Shown here: positions 1 through 8,768 of the stretch, piece after piece
Numbering within the stretch: position 1 is the first letter of the stretch
Layout: the number at the start of each line of letters is the position of its first letter
Origin: Chrysochromulina tobinii
Lineage: Eukaryota; Haptophyta; Prymnesiales; Chrysochromulinaceae
Assembly (NCBI GenBank): GCA_001275005.1
Contig: JWZX01001491.1
Location: 1 to 27,562, forward strand
Reading direction: 5' to 3'
Length of the DNA: 27,562 nt
Notes under the pieces: generated by a model
What the model was told of the DNA's origin: nothing
Seen by the model: only the letters and a program-made list of their open reading frames with translations
Database searches by the model: none
Position numbers and translations under genes: made by a program

Positions 1-190
1 GCCGCGAGGGTACGCGTGATTGGCGCCGTGCTGATCACTTGCATGCGCAGGGTCTCACTCAAGGCCGCGGTCGCGCTCGGCACACCGCCGCGAGGGTACG
101 CGTGATTGGCGCCGTGCTGATCACTTGCATGCGCAGGGTCTCACTCAAGGCCGCGGTCGCGCTCGGCACACCGCCGCGAGGGTACGCTTG
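1..190 (-). repeat. 86-bp tandem repeat carrying a family B intron core
   Basis: An 86-bp unit starts at 1, 87 and 173 (third copy partial) and is nearly perfect. Read on the minus strand, each unit joins a piece of GH7 exon (GCGTACCCTCGCGG onward) to a B-type core (GCATGCAAGTGATCAGC followed by ACGGCGCC). The same arrangement, exon piece plus intron core in tandem, recurs at 14321-14557, 17946-18153 and 23445-23575. It is probably an intron region of the GH7 gene formed by repeated duplication, with a possible GC 5' splice site at GCATGCAAG. The left end is cut by the window edge, so the copy number is unknown. Confidence 0.8.
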
Positions 191-1113
191 ATTGCAGCCT
201 CCATCAAGCCAGTCCATGTTCGAACTTCCCCACAGGCTCGCCACCAGCACCATCCCATGCTCGAGTGCCGTCTTCACATCTGAGGAGGGACGCACGCAGA
301 GACGCACGCAGAAGCTCATCAGAGGCTCAAGCTGGCAGGCTTCACACCGGCAGTATTCACAGTATGCGCTCTCTTCACACCGGCGATCGCGGAGGCAGGC
401 ACACTGCCCCACCCGTTCTTGGCTCGCCAAACATCCCAGAGTCGGTGGACGGCGGCACCCTGCTCCACATCGATGGCCATGCGCCCCTGGGGGTCAAAGG
501 AGGCGCTCATCCGGAACGGTCGGCTGCTATCCACATTAGGAGATCCGATGCCAAACAGGCCGTTGTGGTCGGGCGGGCCCCAGTGCGTGCCGCAACCCCA
601 CTGGTTGCACGTGCCGTCGGAAGCTTGGCCTCTCTGCGTGTGCAGCGTCGCTTTGAGCGCCTTGATGTTCCCCTCCATCAAGTCGATCTCGAGGCACGGG
701 GGGTTCGTGTTGATATCGCAGTAGCGACTGCCTGATCCATCGGCGAGAGGCATCGACACAAGGTAGAGCGCGAGGTTGCAGCCGCAGGTGACGCTTGACA
801 GGTCGACCGTCCAGCGAAGCGTCTTCCCGAGGAGGCGCAGCTTGTCATACTGGAGCCGACCCCATTGCCGGCTGCTCGGCCTGAGAGAAAAGTATGCTCG
901 CAAGTTGCCGTGTAGTGTCAGGTTGTCTTCTCGTGCATCCGGATAGCCCCAATGCCTCACCCACGACTCAGCGGCCCAGACGTTGCCATTCTGCAGAGGG
1001 CGCGGGCCCCCGTATGGCGTCCAGCCGCCCACTTGAAGCGGCATGCAGCGCCCAGTGCGCGCGCGCTTCGGTAGCAGCGAGAGCGCATTGGAAATTCCAA
1101 ACGAGGAAAGCAA
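1..1113 (-). CDS. Glycoside hydrolase family 7-like protein (cellobiohydrolase/endoglucanase type), partial
   Basis: GH7 enzymes are secreted and cleave beta-1,4-glucans such as cellulose. Visible exons are about 1113-381 and from 279 downward. The first holds YDKLRLLGKTLRWTVDLSS then CGCNLALYLVSM, matching the GH7 segment before the active site, then EIDLMEGN, which keeps the E-x-D-x-x-E catalytic pattern of GH7 (EMDIWEAN in fungal enzymes). The second exon holds GMVLVASLWG and NMDWLDGG, matching the GH7 block GMVLVMSLWDD...WLDS. The intron at 380-280 runs G|GTGTGAAG...CTCAG|ATGTGAAG, and GTGAAG is duplicated at both ends. Joining gives codon GAT in frame, so the protein reads AIADVKTALEHGMVLVASL. 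The C-terminus lies outside the window. The N-terminus is unresolved: the frame is open from 1113 without a good ATG, and a signal-peptide exon may start at ATG 1273. Family call firm; substrate not testable here. Confidence 0.82.
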
Positions 1114-1662
1114 GGATTGTGCGTCGCCTGATTGCGTCTGATTGCGACTTCGGCGATGCAGGCGCTTCGATTCAGCGACGAGCCGCGCTTCGAGGAGGGT
1201 TTGCCACCCAGAGGGTATTCACTGAAGAAAAAAGCTGGAAATATGAGAGCAGCACTAACCAATGGCACTGCATTGTAATACACGAACCAAAAGCCCAACT
1301 TATAAACCGACAGAGGTAATTTGACGCCGTCCGTCCCCATGTTGGTTCACCCAGTCCCAGAATTCCTCTATTGCAACCCATAAACCGGCTCCTACATAAG
1401 CCACTCATCAGCCGCACCTCTCATGCGGCTCCCTGAGCATCCTCGCCAAATTGGAAGATTTGTGAGAAGATTTGTGAGAAGATTTGTGAGAAGGTTCGGT
1501 CAGATGTCGCCATCAGACGGAATCTTGACGAAACTAAGTGAATCCACGGACGTGCGGGAAGGATTACATAGGCGATGACGCACTCTGGACACGCCCCTCG
1601 AGCGCTTCAACTTCCGCAAGCACACCCTGGCGCAAGGGCGAATCCACACGCAGCTGCGCATA
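1114..1662. other. Divergent 5' region between the GH7-like gene and the histidine kinase
   Basis: On the minus strand, ATG 1273 opens a short hydrophobic peptide (MQCHWLVLLSYFQLFSS...) that resembles a signal peptide and could be exon 1 of the GH7 gene, but I could not find a splice joining it in frame. A TATAAG lies about 30 bases upstream of it on the same strand. A 12-bp tandem repeat (GAAGATTTGTGA, three copies) lies at 1454-1489 between the two divergent genes. The plus frame of the kinase is open from 1579 and the bases before ATG 1663 look coding-like (reads LERFNFRKHTLAQ...), so the kinase may have an earlier 5' exon. Confidence 0.4.
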
Positions 1663-4600
1663 ATGATCCCTGCGAACCTATATGATACACAGGCTGCCCA
1701 CGACGACAAGGAGGCCATCGGGGCCGTAGGTGACGTCGACTACCGCCTCGAGCGCTTCGCCAAGTCCTGCGACAGTGTCGTCATGACCGGCTTGATGCTT
1801 TTCTGTGCGTCGAACATTGGCTGCACCTACGCGCCGGTGATGAGTCAATACATATGGTTGCCGATCCCCGTCGGCTTGGGATTCCCGGCGCTTCTTGGCT
1901 GCGTCTACGCTCACCGACTGATGGCGGCGGGCCAAGTGATGCGAGCACACCTATACTTGAGTCGAGCGATCGCCTTCGAAGGGTTGCTGGGCATCATCTC
2001 ACTGATGCTCCCCATCGACGACGACAGCTCGCGCCTCCCGCTCCTGCTACTCATCTCGAGCGCCCTCTTCTTGTCGATCACGTGCGTTGCGTTTTGGCTC
2101 CTCGTCGTCTCCGTGGCACATCAAATGGTTTGGAGCGTCTCCATGGCGCTGATCTTCATCATGGCAGCCCCGTTCAGCGAGGCAGGACGGCCGACCGAGA
2201 CGATCTGCATGATCTCGGCTGTGGTCATCGGCCAGCTCGCTGGGTTCATCATCGACAAGCTCCATCGTGACGCCTACTTCCAGGTGCGCCTCTGATGACC
2301 TCTGATGGCCTCTGATTACCTCTGATGACCATCGTGACGCCTACTTCCAGACAAACGTCCAGATCCTCTACCACCAAGCACGAGCGGCCAGGGCGGAGGG
2401 CGCTCGCAACATCCTCACGGCAGAGCGCGGCGCAGACAGCCGACTGAACCATCTGATCAAGAGCAAAGTCGGGGCGTCGCTACAGCTAGTGTGGCTGCTG
2501 CGTCAGGTGAGATTGCGACCGAGTGCGACTGAGGACCTCATCTTGTGCCTCTCTGATGTTCACATATGGCCTCTCTGATGGCCACTGATTACTTCTCTGA
2601 TGTCGACTGATCGCTTCTCTGATGGTGAATGATTGCGTCCCTCATCAGGCGTTTCGAGAGGAGCGACTGCTTCCACCAATGTCGCCCAGCAGCCACGGCC
2701 TCAATGGGCTGCAAACACGGCAAGAGTCGCCACCGCCGCCGCCGCCGCAGCAGCAGCAGACGCAGACGCAGCAGCTGCAGCTGCTGCTGCTGCCGCAGCC
2801 GCAGCCGCAGACGCAGCAGACGCAGCAGCAGGCGGCGCAGCAGTCGGCGCAGCAGTCGGCGCAGCAGTCGGCGCAGCAGAGTATGACGAGCCTGCTGAAG
2901 CGGCACGATGCCCATCTGAAGATGATTGCGGAACAGCTCGAGACTGTGATCGATTGGGTGCATCGGCGGCAGGTGCGATTGCGGCCCAGGCCTCCTCGAT
3001 GGCCTCTAAAGGCATCCCTACTCGTCGTCGACTCAGATGGCAAGTTAATTGCTGCCATCATCAGGGCTTCCCTGATTGTGCCCGTCATCAGGGCGTCCTT
3101 GATTACGCCCATCATCAGGGTTTCCTTGATTGCGTCCATCATCAGGTCTTCGTGCAGCTCGAGGCGAACACGTATGCGACGATGCTGTGGGAATGCGATC
3201 TGGGTCACGAGCTCTCCAAAATCTTCCATCATCTCGACTCCGAGCTCATCCTGAGCTGCTCGCAGCGTGTGCTCGTCGACAAGAACGTGCTCAATATTGT
3301 CCTCGAGCAGCCGGCATCGAACCTCACCTCTGATGGCCTTTGATTGCATGGATTGCATCTCTGATTGCATTATTATGGCATCCCTCATCAGGTGATCGAG
3401 GAGACCGCGTCGAATGCATTCAAGTACCGCGAGCCGCACACCAAGGTCCGCCACCAGACTGCCCCAGAGCTCGCCCCTCCTCCTCCCCGTCGCATGCAAG
3501 CGCTCAACACGGCGCCCAGAGCTCGCCCCTCCTCCTCCCCCACGCATGCAAGCGCACACCACGGCGCCAGAGCTCGCCCCTCCTCCTCCCCCACGCATGC
3601 AAGCGCTCACCGCGGCGCCCATATGCTCACCACGGCGCCTCCCGCCCTCCCGAAGATCCGCGTCAACATCTCGATAGAGACAGCGACGGAGGCCACCATC
3701 GAGGCCGCCGCCGTAACCGCCGCCGAGGCGTTTGCGCACGGAGAGAAACCGAGCACCGGCTGCCTCGGCTTCATTCCCCAGGGCGCCGTCCCGGGCGATC
3801 AGTTCCTTCACATTGCGATCTGCAATCAGAATCGAGCTGGGGTCGCGCCGCTCACGCCTACGCAGGTGCGCGATTGGTCAGGGATTGGGTCTGATCGACA
3901 CTCCAGTTGCCCCTGATTGCGCCTGATTGCCCCCGATTGCCCCTGATTGCGCATGATTGCGCCTGATTGCACCCCCGATCCGCAGTGTCGCCGCATCTTC
4001 GAGCCTGGGTTTAAGGTGCATTGCGCGTCGGCCTTGAGTGATGGTGTTGGTCTGGACTCGGTCACGAAGGCGTGCGCGGCGGCAGGTGGGCGTGCGTGGA
4101 TGAGCTCGCTTTCCACCGAGCCCGACAGCTCAGGGTACACGTCGTTCCATGCCCTCCTCCCCGCGAATGACGAGTCCCCGACGCCTTTCAGCTCCACTTG
4201 CGGTTCTACCTGCGACTCCCCTTCCGACTCCAAGAAGGTGCGCTCAGCACGGCGCGCTCAGCACGGCGCTCTGCACCGCCGCGCCTCTTCGCACATGCAA
4301 GTGCTCACCACGGCGCCCACCCTCCCCTTCCCGAATCCCCACAGGGAGAGACGCCCTCAACGAGCCCCTACTGTGAACCAAGTCACCACTACTGTGAACC
4401 AGGTCACCGCTCGACCGAAGGAGTGCCCACGACGGCGCTCCGAAACGGCTCCGCCGAAGCTCCGTCAAAGGAAACCATGCTCACGACGGCGCTTCTCCCT
4501 AGTACAGACGACTTCAGTTTGGACTCGTCCACTCCGACGTTGTCTCCACTCGTGTGTATCGCCGTCGATGACGACACGTTCCTCCGGATTGCGCACACCA

Positions 4601-5675
4601 TCTTCTTTGAGCATGCGCTGGGCGCGGTGAGCGACTGAGGGCGACTGAGTGTGACTGATTGCGACTGATCGGCTAGGATTGCATTAGATGGCCTCTCTCA
4701 GCTGGCCCCTGTCGGCCTCTGAGTGCCTCTGATGACCTCTGCATGTAATTGCCGTCCTCATCAGGACCGTGCGCGCTCGGGGGCGATGGGCGCGAGTGCG
4801 GCGGAGCTCGATGCGTTTGTGGATGTCGCTATGGGACGACGTGACGTGACGACTCTCGAGCTGCTACCTGCCGGGCAGGTGTGATGGCCACTGATTTGCC
4901 ACTCTGATGGCATCTGATGATCCCCACTGAGTACCCTTGATTGCCACTGAGTACCCTTGATTGCTACTGAGATGTGGGGATACACGAACCGTTGTCTTTA
5001 TACGGATCGTTTCCTAATTTGGACAGCCGATTCGGCCCGCGGACGTCCTCTTCGTCGATCAGCATCTCGGCCATCCCGAGATCGAGGGGATAGAGCTGCT
5101 GCGACGCGCGGCGGAAGCGGGGTACGATGGGTACGCGTGCATTGTGACGGCTTCGACGCGGGAGATGCAGGTGAGCTGATTGCCAACGAGTGCGCCTGAG
5201 TACCACTGAGGGCCCCTGAGTGCCCCGAGTGCCTCTTAGCGCCTCTGATTACCCATGATTGCCCCTGATAGCCCCGCGTCGCGAGAAGAGCAGGTGAGCC
5301 GACTGCTTCCGAGTGCCTCTGAGTGCCTCCGAGTGACACTGAGATCTGAGATCTGAGTGCCCCTGATTGCATCCGATTGCGTCGCGCGTGGCGCAGGAGG
5401 AGATGCGAAAGCTTCCGTACGTCGACTGCGTCGCTGAGAAGGGCTTCCGACCGGCTGAGCTCGCCGCTGAGATTCGTCGCCAATCCAGCAAGAAGGCCGC
5501 CAAGAGGGTCAGGGCAAGGCGCGTTGAAGAGTTGATTGCGAGCGCTCGGAACGCTTCCTCCTCGTCGGCGTCGGAGTACGGCGCGGCGTCCGGCAGCGTC
5601 AGTGGCTTGGTGCGCCGAAATAAGGGCGGAAAAACCTCCACGCAGCGCCTTGCGAGCCTCGCGCCTCTTCTGTAA
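1663..5675 (+). CDS. Membrane-bound hybrid sensor histidine kinase with C-terminal receiver domain
   Basis: Phosphorelay sensor. Proposed exons: 1663-2283, 2351-2506, 2649-2972, 3146-3298, 3392-3445, 3656-3865, 3986-4237, 4345-4626, 4765-4878, 5027-5170, 5397-5675; all junctions are phase 0, giving about 862 residues. Residues 40-205 contain five or six hydrophobic segments. The candidate phospho-accepting His is in RLNHLIKSK (exon 2). Exon 3 inserts a Gln/Pro-rich tract before the second dimerisation helix. The ATPase domain shows the N box (ETASNAFKYRE), IFEPGF and the G2 box SDGVGLD. The receiver has CIAVDDD (acidic pocket) and VLFVDQHL (phospho-accepting Asp), then a basic Ser-rich tail. 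In most introns, A-type repeats end in CATCAG. The segment 3446-3655 has no stop and a length divisible by three, so it may be retained. ATG 1663 is the first in an open frame starting at 1579. A bacterial-type architecture with native introns argues for old acquisition rather than contamination. Confidence 0.85.
2284..2350 (+). mobile_element. Family A intron with perfect 22-bp exon duplication
   Basis: Clearest simple case in the window. The exon end at 2262-2283 (CCATCGTGACGCCTACTTCC then AG) is repeated exactly at 2329-2350, so the 67-nt intron consists of a 45-nt TGATGACCTC-type insert plus a copy of the exon. The 3' AG comes from the duplicated exon copy itself. Splicing restores ...RDAYFQ|TNVQIL with no net change to the protein. 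Confidence 0.85.
2739..2890 (+). repeat. CAG/CGG-rich coding microsatellite and 12-bp tandem repeat
   Basis: Imperfect CAG and CAGACG triplets encode a Gln/Thr/Leu/Pro-rich tract, followed by four copies of a 12-bp unit (GCGCAGCAGTCG) that encode repeated A-Q-Q-S. It lies in exon 3 of the histidine kinase, between the putative phospho-accepting His and the ATPase domain. It is probably an expandable disordered linker. Other frames read as poly-Ala or poly-Arg, which explains the many spurious reading frames here. Confidence 0.8.
3446..3655 (+). repeat. Three tandem family B units inside the kinase ATPase domain
   Basis: A unit of about 52 bp (start CAGAGCTCGCCCCTCCTCC, then GCATGCAAGCGC and ACGGCGCC) begins near 3466, 3518 and 3569, with a shorter extra CTCACCACGGCGCC at 3626. 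It splits EPHTK from IRVNISIE, where a histidine kinase normally continues without insertion. AAG|GTCCGCC at the left and CCCGAAG|ATCCGC at the right resemble each other, so removal as an intron would leave EPHTKIRVNISIE. It is 210 nt with no stop in frame, so retention as a 70-residue insert is also possible. Confidence 0.6.
4238..4344 (+). mobile_element. Family B intron in the histidine kinase
   Basis: The intron runs AAG|GTGCGCTCAGCACGG...CCCCACAG|GGAGAG between the ATPase domain and the receiver linker. It holds two copies of a CTCAGCACGGCGC motif and one full B core (ACATGCAAGTGCTCACC then ACGGCGCC) in sense orientation. Degraded CTCACGACGGCGC copies at 4427 and 4473 lie in the next exon and are translated (PTTALRNG, MLTTALLP), suggesting older B copies that became coding. 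Confidence 0.65.
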
Positions 5676-6514
5676 TTTGTGTGGATTGTAGTCCTGGTGG
5701 ATTCTAGCGCGTTAGCGCTAGATTGGTTGTCTTCCAGGGCAAGCAACGTTGCTGGGCGGTTACTGGGCGGAAATCGCACCGGCTCGGCGAGCAAGATGCG
5801 CCGAGATGCACCGAGATGCACCGAGATGCCGAAGCCTCGGCGAGCAAGATGCGCCGGCGGGCGGGCAGAAGCGCAAAACCAGCATTGAGCATAGTTACCA
5901 TGTCGATATCACAGGGATATGAGCTCGATATCACTGGGATATCGACGCATTCATACCATCCATACTAACACATCGCGTGCCCGCCTACGTTGGCCATGCA
6001 GTCGAACTTGCAATCTTGCATACGTGTCCAATGCCAGAACTTCATACGACGAGATACGATACATGCTGCAGGCCGGCTTCGGCTACGCCGTCGCGTGTCG
6101 GTGTGTCGCCGCCACCCTACCCCTACTGGCGCCAGCGAAAGGTCAGTAGGTTGTAGCTGTGCGGAGTTGAGTTGTACGCGTGTGAGTACGGGTCAGTCAC
6201 AATCCGTCTGATTTCAAGTTTCATAACGTAAAACGTAATATAGTACTGGCTACTGCGCGCTCGTGACGACTGACCTCTGGTGTGTACGGGACGAACTGTC
6301 AGCGACGCATCTCCCGCGCATCACGGATAAATGTAGCGGCCGGCATTCATGAGGTGGTTAATACGTGAGCGAGATCGGTAAGTAGTACATTGTGTAATGC
6401 GTTGAAAGATGGCTACAACATTGGGGTTTGAGGGGTCCCGTGAATTTCGCAGGAGGGGGGGTGATTTCACGGAAACCTATGATAAATCACAGACCCCATC
6501 AGCATAGGCCAGGG
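5676..6514. other. Convergent 3' intergenic region
   Basis: It lies between the stop codons of the kinase and the UGT. No reading frame with recognisable content is seen, and base composition is less GC-rich than in the genes. CTCGGCGAGCAAGATGCGCC is repeated near 5784 and 5838 with a small GATGCACCGA tandem between, and a GATATCAC-GGGATAT motif is repeated near 5907 and 5929. No tRNA or other RNA gene was recognised. Confidence 0.6.
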
Positions 6515-8254
6515 CTACACTACGACCGCGGTAGGCTTCGGAAAGCAGTGCGCCTGCTCGACCAGATCGGCGTACCTGTCCAGAGTGCGGGCACTCTCTT
6601 TGTGGACTCTGTCGGCCGCGTGGCGTGCCGCTGTGCACAGTGGCCCGTTCCCCCGTTCCCTCAGGATCGTCAATAGGGGTGGCAAGAGTTTCGTCACAGA
6701 GAGCTTCGCATAGGGGACAATGCCAGACGCCACGCCCAGTCGCTTGAGCATCTTGGCGTTGTGGGGCTGGTCGACCATGACGGGGCACGCAATCTGCGGG
6801 CGCCCCGCGCGGATCGCTGCCCCGCACGTACCTGTGGGGAGAGATGCGCCGTGGTGAGCACATGCATGCTGCGGGCGCCCCGCGCGGAGCCCTGCCCGTC
6901 ACGTACCGATGCCACAGTGGTGATCTCAATCTCAATCTCAATCTCAATCTCAATCACGTACCGATGCCATAGTGGTGATCTCAATCTCAATCTCAATCCC
7001 AATCTCAATCTCAATCACGTACCGATGCCACAGTGGTGGACCAGCGCAGCACATCTTGGAAGCAGCCAATCGTGCGGCGTGGACTTGACTACAAGCACGG
7101 TGCCGCCCTCGGCTGCTTGTGCGACGGCGGCAGCGCAGTCCGTGTTCAAAGGGTCGAGTAGGCCCGACCAGCCAGCGACCAGCACGGCGCGGCAGTTGGC
7201 CGCCTCACAGAGCTCCCGAGCGAGCCTCACCATCCGTACCTGTGCGGAACCGTGAGGCGGCGTGGTGAGCGCGCGCGTGTTTTGGGCGAGCCCACCGGGC
7301 CTGGTGCGGGCATAGAGCCTCAGCCGAGGGACACGAGCTGGGCGCCGTGGTGAGCACTTGCATGCGGGGCGAGCCTACCGGGTCTGGTGCAGGCATGGAG
7401 CCCCAGCCGAGGTACACGACAGGTCGGCCGTCGCTCGACGTGGGCGCGGCGCTCAGGTCATCAGTAGAGCCGCCCATGAATTCGGCGAGCTGCGGCTCGA
7501 GATTGAACGTGCCTTCGGGCGGGAAAATGAAACCGCCGACCACCGCATAGCTCGGGTAGTCGGACGGTACGACCATCTTGGGGCCACATGTGAGCTCCGA
7601 TGCGGCGACGATCATAGGAAAGTGGTATTGCTCAAAGATGCTGAGTGGGCCACTCCGCATCGGGGCGAGCTGCAGGTCGCGGGTACGAAACTCGTTGATG
7701 TGCTTCTTCTCCTGACCCCACAGCAGCTTGAACAGGAAGTTGTAAGTCCATCGATTGAGGCATGCACACGGGACTGGAAGGGCCCAAATGGGAAACTCGG
7801 AAGTGGGCACTGTCGGCCCAGGAGCGAGGCATACGAACCCGGCCCCCATCTTTTCGGCCACACAAAGAGCTCTGGTCAGGCACAGACCACCCGTCACGAC
7901 GATGTCTGCCCCTTCGAGGGCCGTGATGAAGGATCGCGAGATGGCGAGCTCGTCAAACTGCTTCTTCCATGCAGCAACTACTTTCATCATCTTGAACAGC
8001 TGCCCGTCAGCAAGCATCTTTTGAACGTGGGGCTGCTCAATGATTCCCGTCTCGTCGCCTTCGATGCGACGCCACGGGAGCCCCATTTCATCGACGAGTG
8101 GCCTGAGGCGGTCCTCGGTGGCCATGACAACGTTGTGTCCTCGTGATTGCAGAGACAAACCAAGGACAACGAAGGGTTGCACATCCCCACGCGTGCCAAT
8201 TGATACGATCGCTATCCCGCTTTCTTGCGCCTCCAGGGTCAGCGAGCATCTTTG
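6515..8254 (-). CDS. UDP-glycosyltransferase, sterol 3-beta-glucosyltransferase (UGT80/GT1)-like
   Basis: Transfers a sugar from a nucleotide sugar, probably to a sterol or other lipid. Exons 8254-7379, 7239-7023 and 6831-6515 join in frame to 469 residues. The N-terminal domain starts IAIVSIGTRGDVQPF and continues LSLQSRGHNVVMAT, the typical acceptor-domain Rossmann start. Then come VVYLGWGSM at the domain boundary and the donor-binding signature PHDWLLPRCAALVHHCGIGT, continuing across a splice as CGAAIRAGRPQIACPVMVDQ then PHNAKMLKRLG. The second junction splits Gly (G|GT). No transmembrane segment or PH domain is seen. The 5' end is unresolved: the frame opens after a TGA at 8257-8255 with no ATG, and ATG 8285 is one frame off, so an upstream exon is likely. 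Donor and acceptor cannot be fixed from sequence. Confidence 0.85.
6832..7022 (-). mobile_element. Compound intron: two family C inserts and one family B insert with nested exon copies
   Basis: On the minus strand the exon end CACCACTGTGGCATCG plus GTACGTGA is followed by a GAGATT hexamer run, a second copy of the exon end (one mismatch) with GTACGTGA and another hexamer run, then a third copy. Next comes GTACGTGACGGGCAGGGCTC...CCCGCAG, a mutated copy of the downstream exon start, then a B core ending CCCCACAG. The true downstream exon starts GTACGTGCGGGGCAGCGATC. Only the joining of 7023 to 6831 restores the conserved donor-binding motif, because internal copies carry an in-frame TGA. Confidence 0.8.
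7240..7378 (-). mobile_element. Family B intron with duplicated B-plus-exon unit
   Basis: 5' CCG|GTAGGCTCGCCCC and 3' CGCACAG|GTACGGATGG, joining MPAPDP to VRMVRLAREL. The intron contains a B core, then a diverged second copy of the preceding exon (CCTCGGCTGAGGCTCTATGC against CCTCGGCTGGGGCTCCATGC), then a second, degraded B core (CGCGCGCTCACCACGCCGCC). This is an older tandem duplication of exon plus element. Confidence 0.75.
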
Positions 8255-8285
8255 TCAAGAGGAGTTCCTCGAGATCTTCTCCCAT

Positions 8286-8429
8286 TTTGCGGAACCCGCC
8301 ATTGTCTTAAAATGAGTCTGCGTGCATGTGATTGTGTGCCATCGAACACGATCGGAGGTCTTCGGAGCTCTTCGAAGCGAGAGGGGCGTGCCACGTCAGC
8401 CGCCCCCGTCCTGGACTCCAGACACAAAC
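8286..8429. promoter_or_regulatory. Probable shared 5' region of the divergent UGT and superoxide reductase genes
   Basis: The two genes are head to head with at most about 175 bp between the start of the UGT open frame and the reductase ATG. No TATA box or clear operator motif was recognised. The call rests on gene arrangement only. Confidence 0.3.
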
Positions 8430-8768
8430 ATGTCCGCCGAAGAGCTCGCGGCACTGAAGGCCAAAGGTATCAAGTCGGTGGCGTCGCCCGGCGACGACCC
8501 GGAAGCCAAGGTCGTCAAGCACTCGCCCGTCATCGCCCTCGAGGGCAAGAAGGCCACTGTGACCCTGCCTCACCCGCAGGCCGAGGACCATGTCATCCAG
8601 AACATTTGGATCGAGGACGCGGCGGGTACGGTGCTTGCCTCGCGGACGCTCGCGTGGACGGACGCGACCACTTCCGAGTTCGAGGTGCCCGAGGGCACCG
8701 CCTCCGTCATCGCGTACGCGTTTTGCAACCTCCACGGCGTGTACGCCAGCCCGGAGACAACCATCTGA
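8430..8768 (+). CDS. Superoxide reductase (desulfoferrodoxin/neelaredoxin-type)
   Basis: Reduces superoxide to hydrogen peroxide at a mononuclear iron site without producing oxygen. The 112-residue product is one intact exon. The iron ligands of the family are all visible: KHSPVI (first His), LPHPQAEDH (His-Pro and the following His) and CNLHGVY (Cys and His). The usual Glu/Lys before the first His appears as VKH. There is no N-terminal Cys4 rubredoxin-like centre, so this is the one-iron class. ATG 8430 is in a good context (AACATG) right before a helical MSAEELAALKAKG start; an upstream in-frame start near 8322 would add a non-conserved extension. No targeting signal is obvious. It is intronless among intron-rich neighbours and lies 145 bp from the divergent UGT gene, which suggests more recent acquisition, possibly from bacteria (inference). 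Confidence 0.88.
   Translation: MSAEELAALKAKGIKSVASPGDDPEAKVVKHSPVIALEGKKATVTLPHPQAEDHVIQNIWIEDAAGTVLASRTLAWTDATTSEFEVPEGTASVIAYAFCNLHGVYASPETTI

Noticed and set aside
2645-3811. Long minus-strand open frame of about 388 codons across the kinase gene
   Set aside because: It is a shadow produced by the CAG/CGG-rich coding repeat and stop-poor introns. It has no domain, whereas the plus strand carries clear kinase motifs.
5676-6514. tRNA or small RNA gene in the largest intergenic gap
   Set aside because: No cloverleaf arms, A/B boxes or conserved RNA motifs were recognised by eye; a covariance search would be decisive.
6920-7020. CAATCT hexamer runs as a telomere-like array
   Set aside because: The unit is CTCAAT/GAGATT rather than a known telomere repeat, runs are short, and they lie at the donor side of several introns in different genes.
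8329-8432. Longer N-terminus for the superoxide reductase from an upstream in-frame start
   Set aside because: The extra residues are not conserved in the family, and ATG 8430 has a good context next to the first conserved helix.
1663-8768. Bacterial contamination, suggested by the hybrid kinase and superoxide reductase
   Set aside because: The kinase is interrupted by the same intron families as the eukaryotic-type PLC and EF-hand genes, and the reductase lies between typical nuclear genes.
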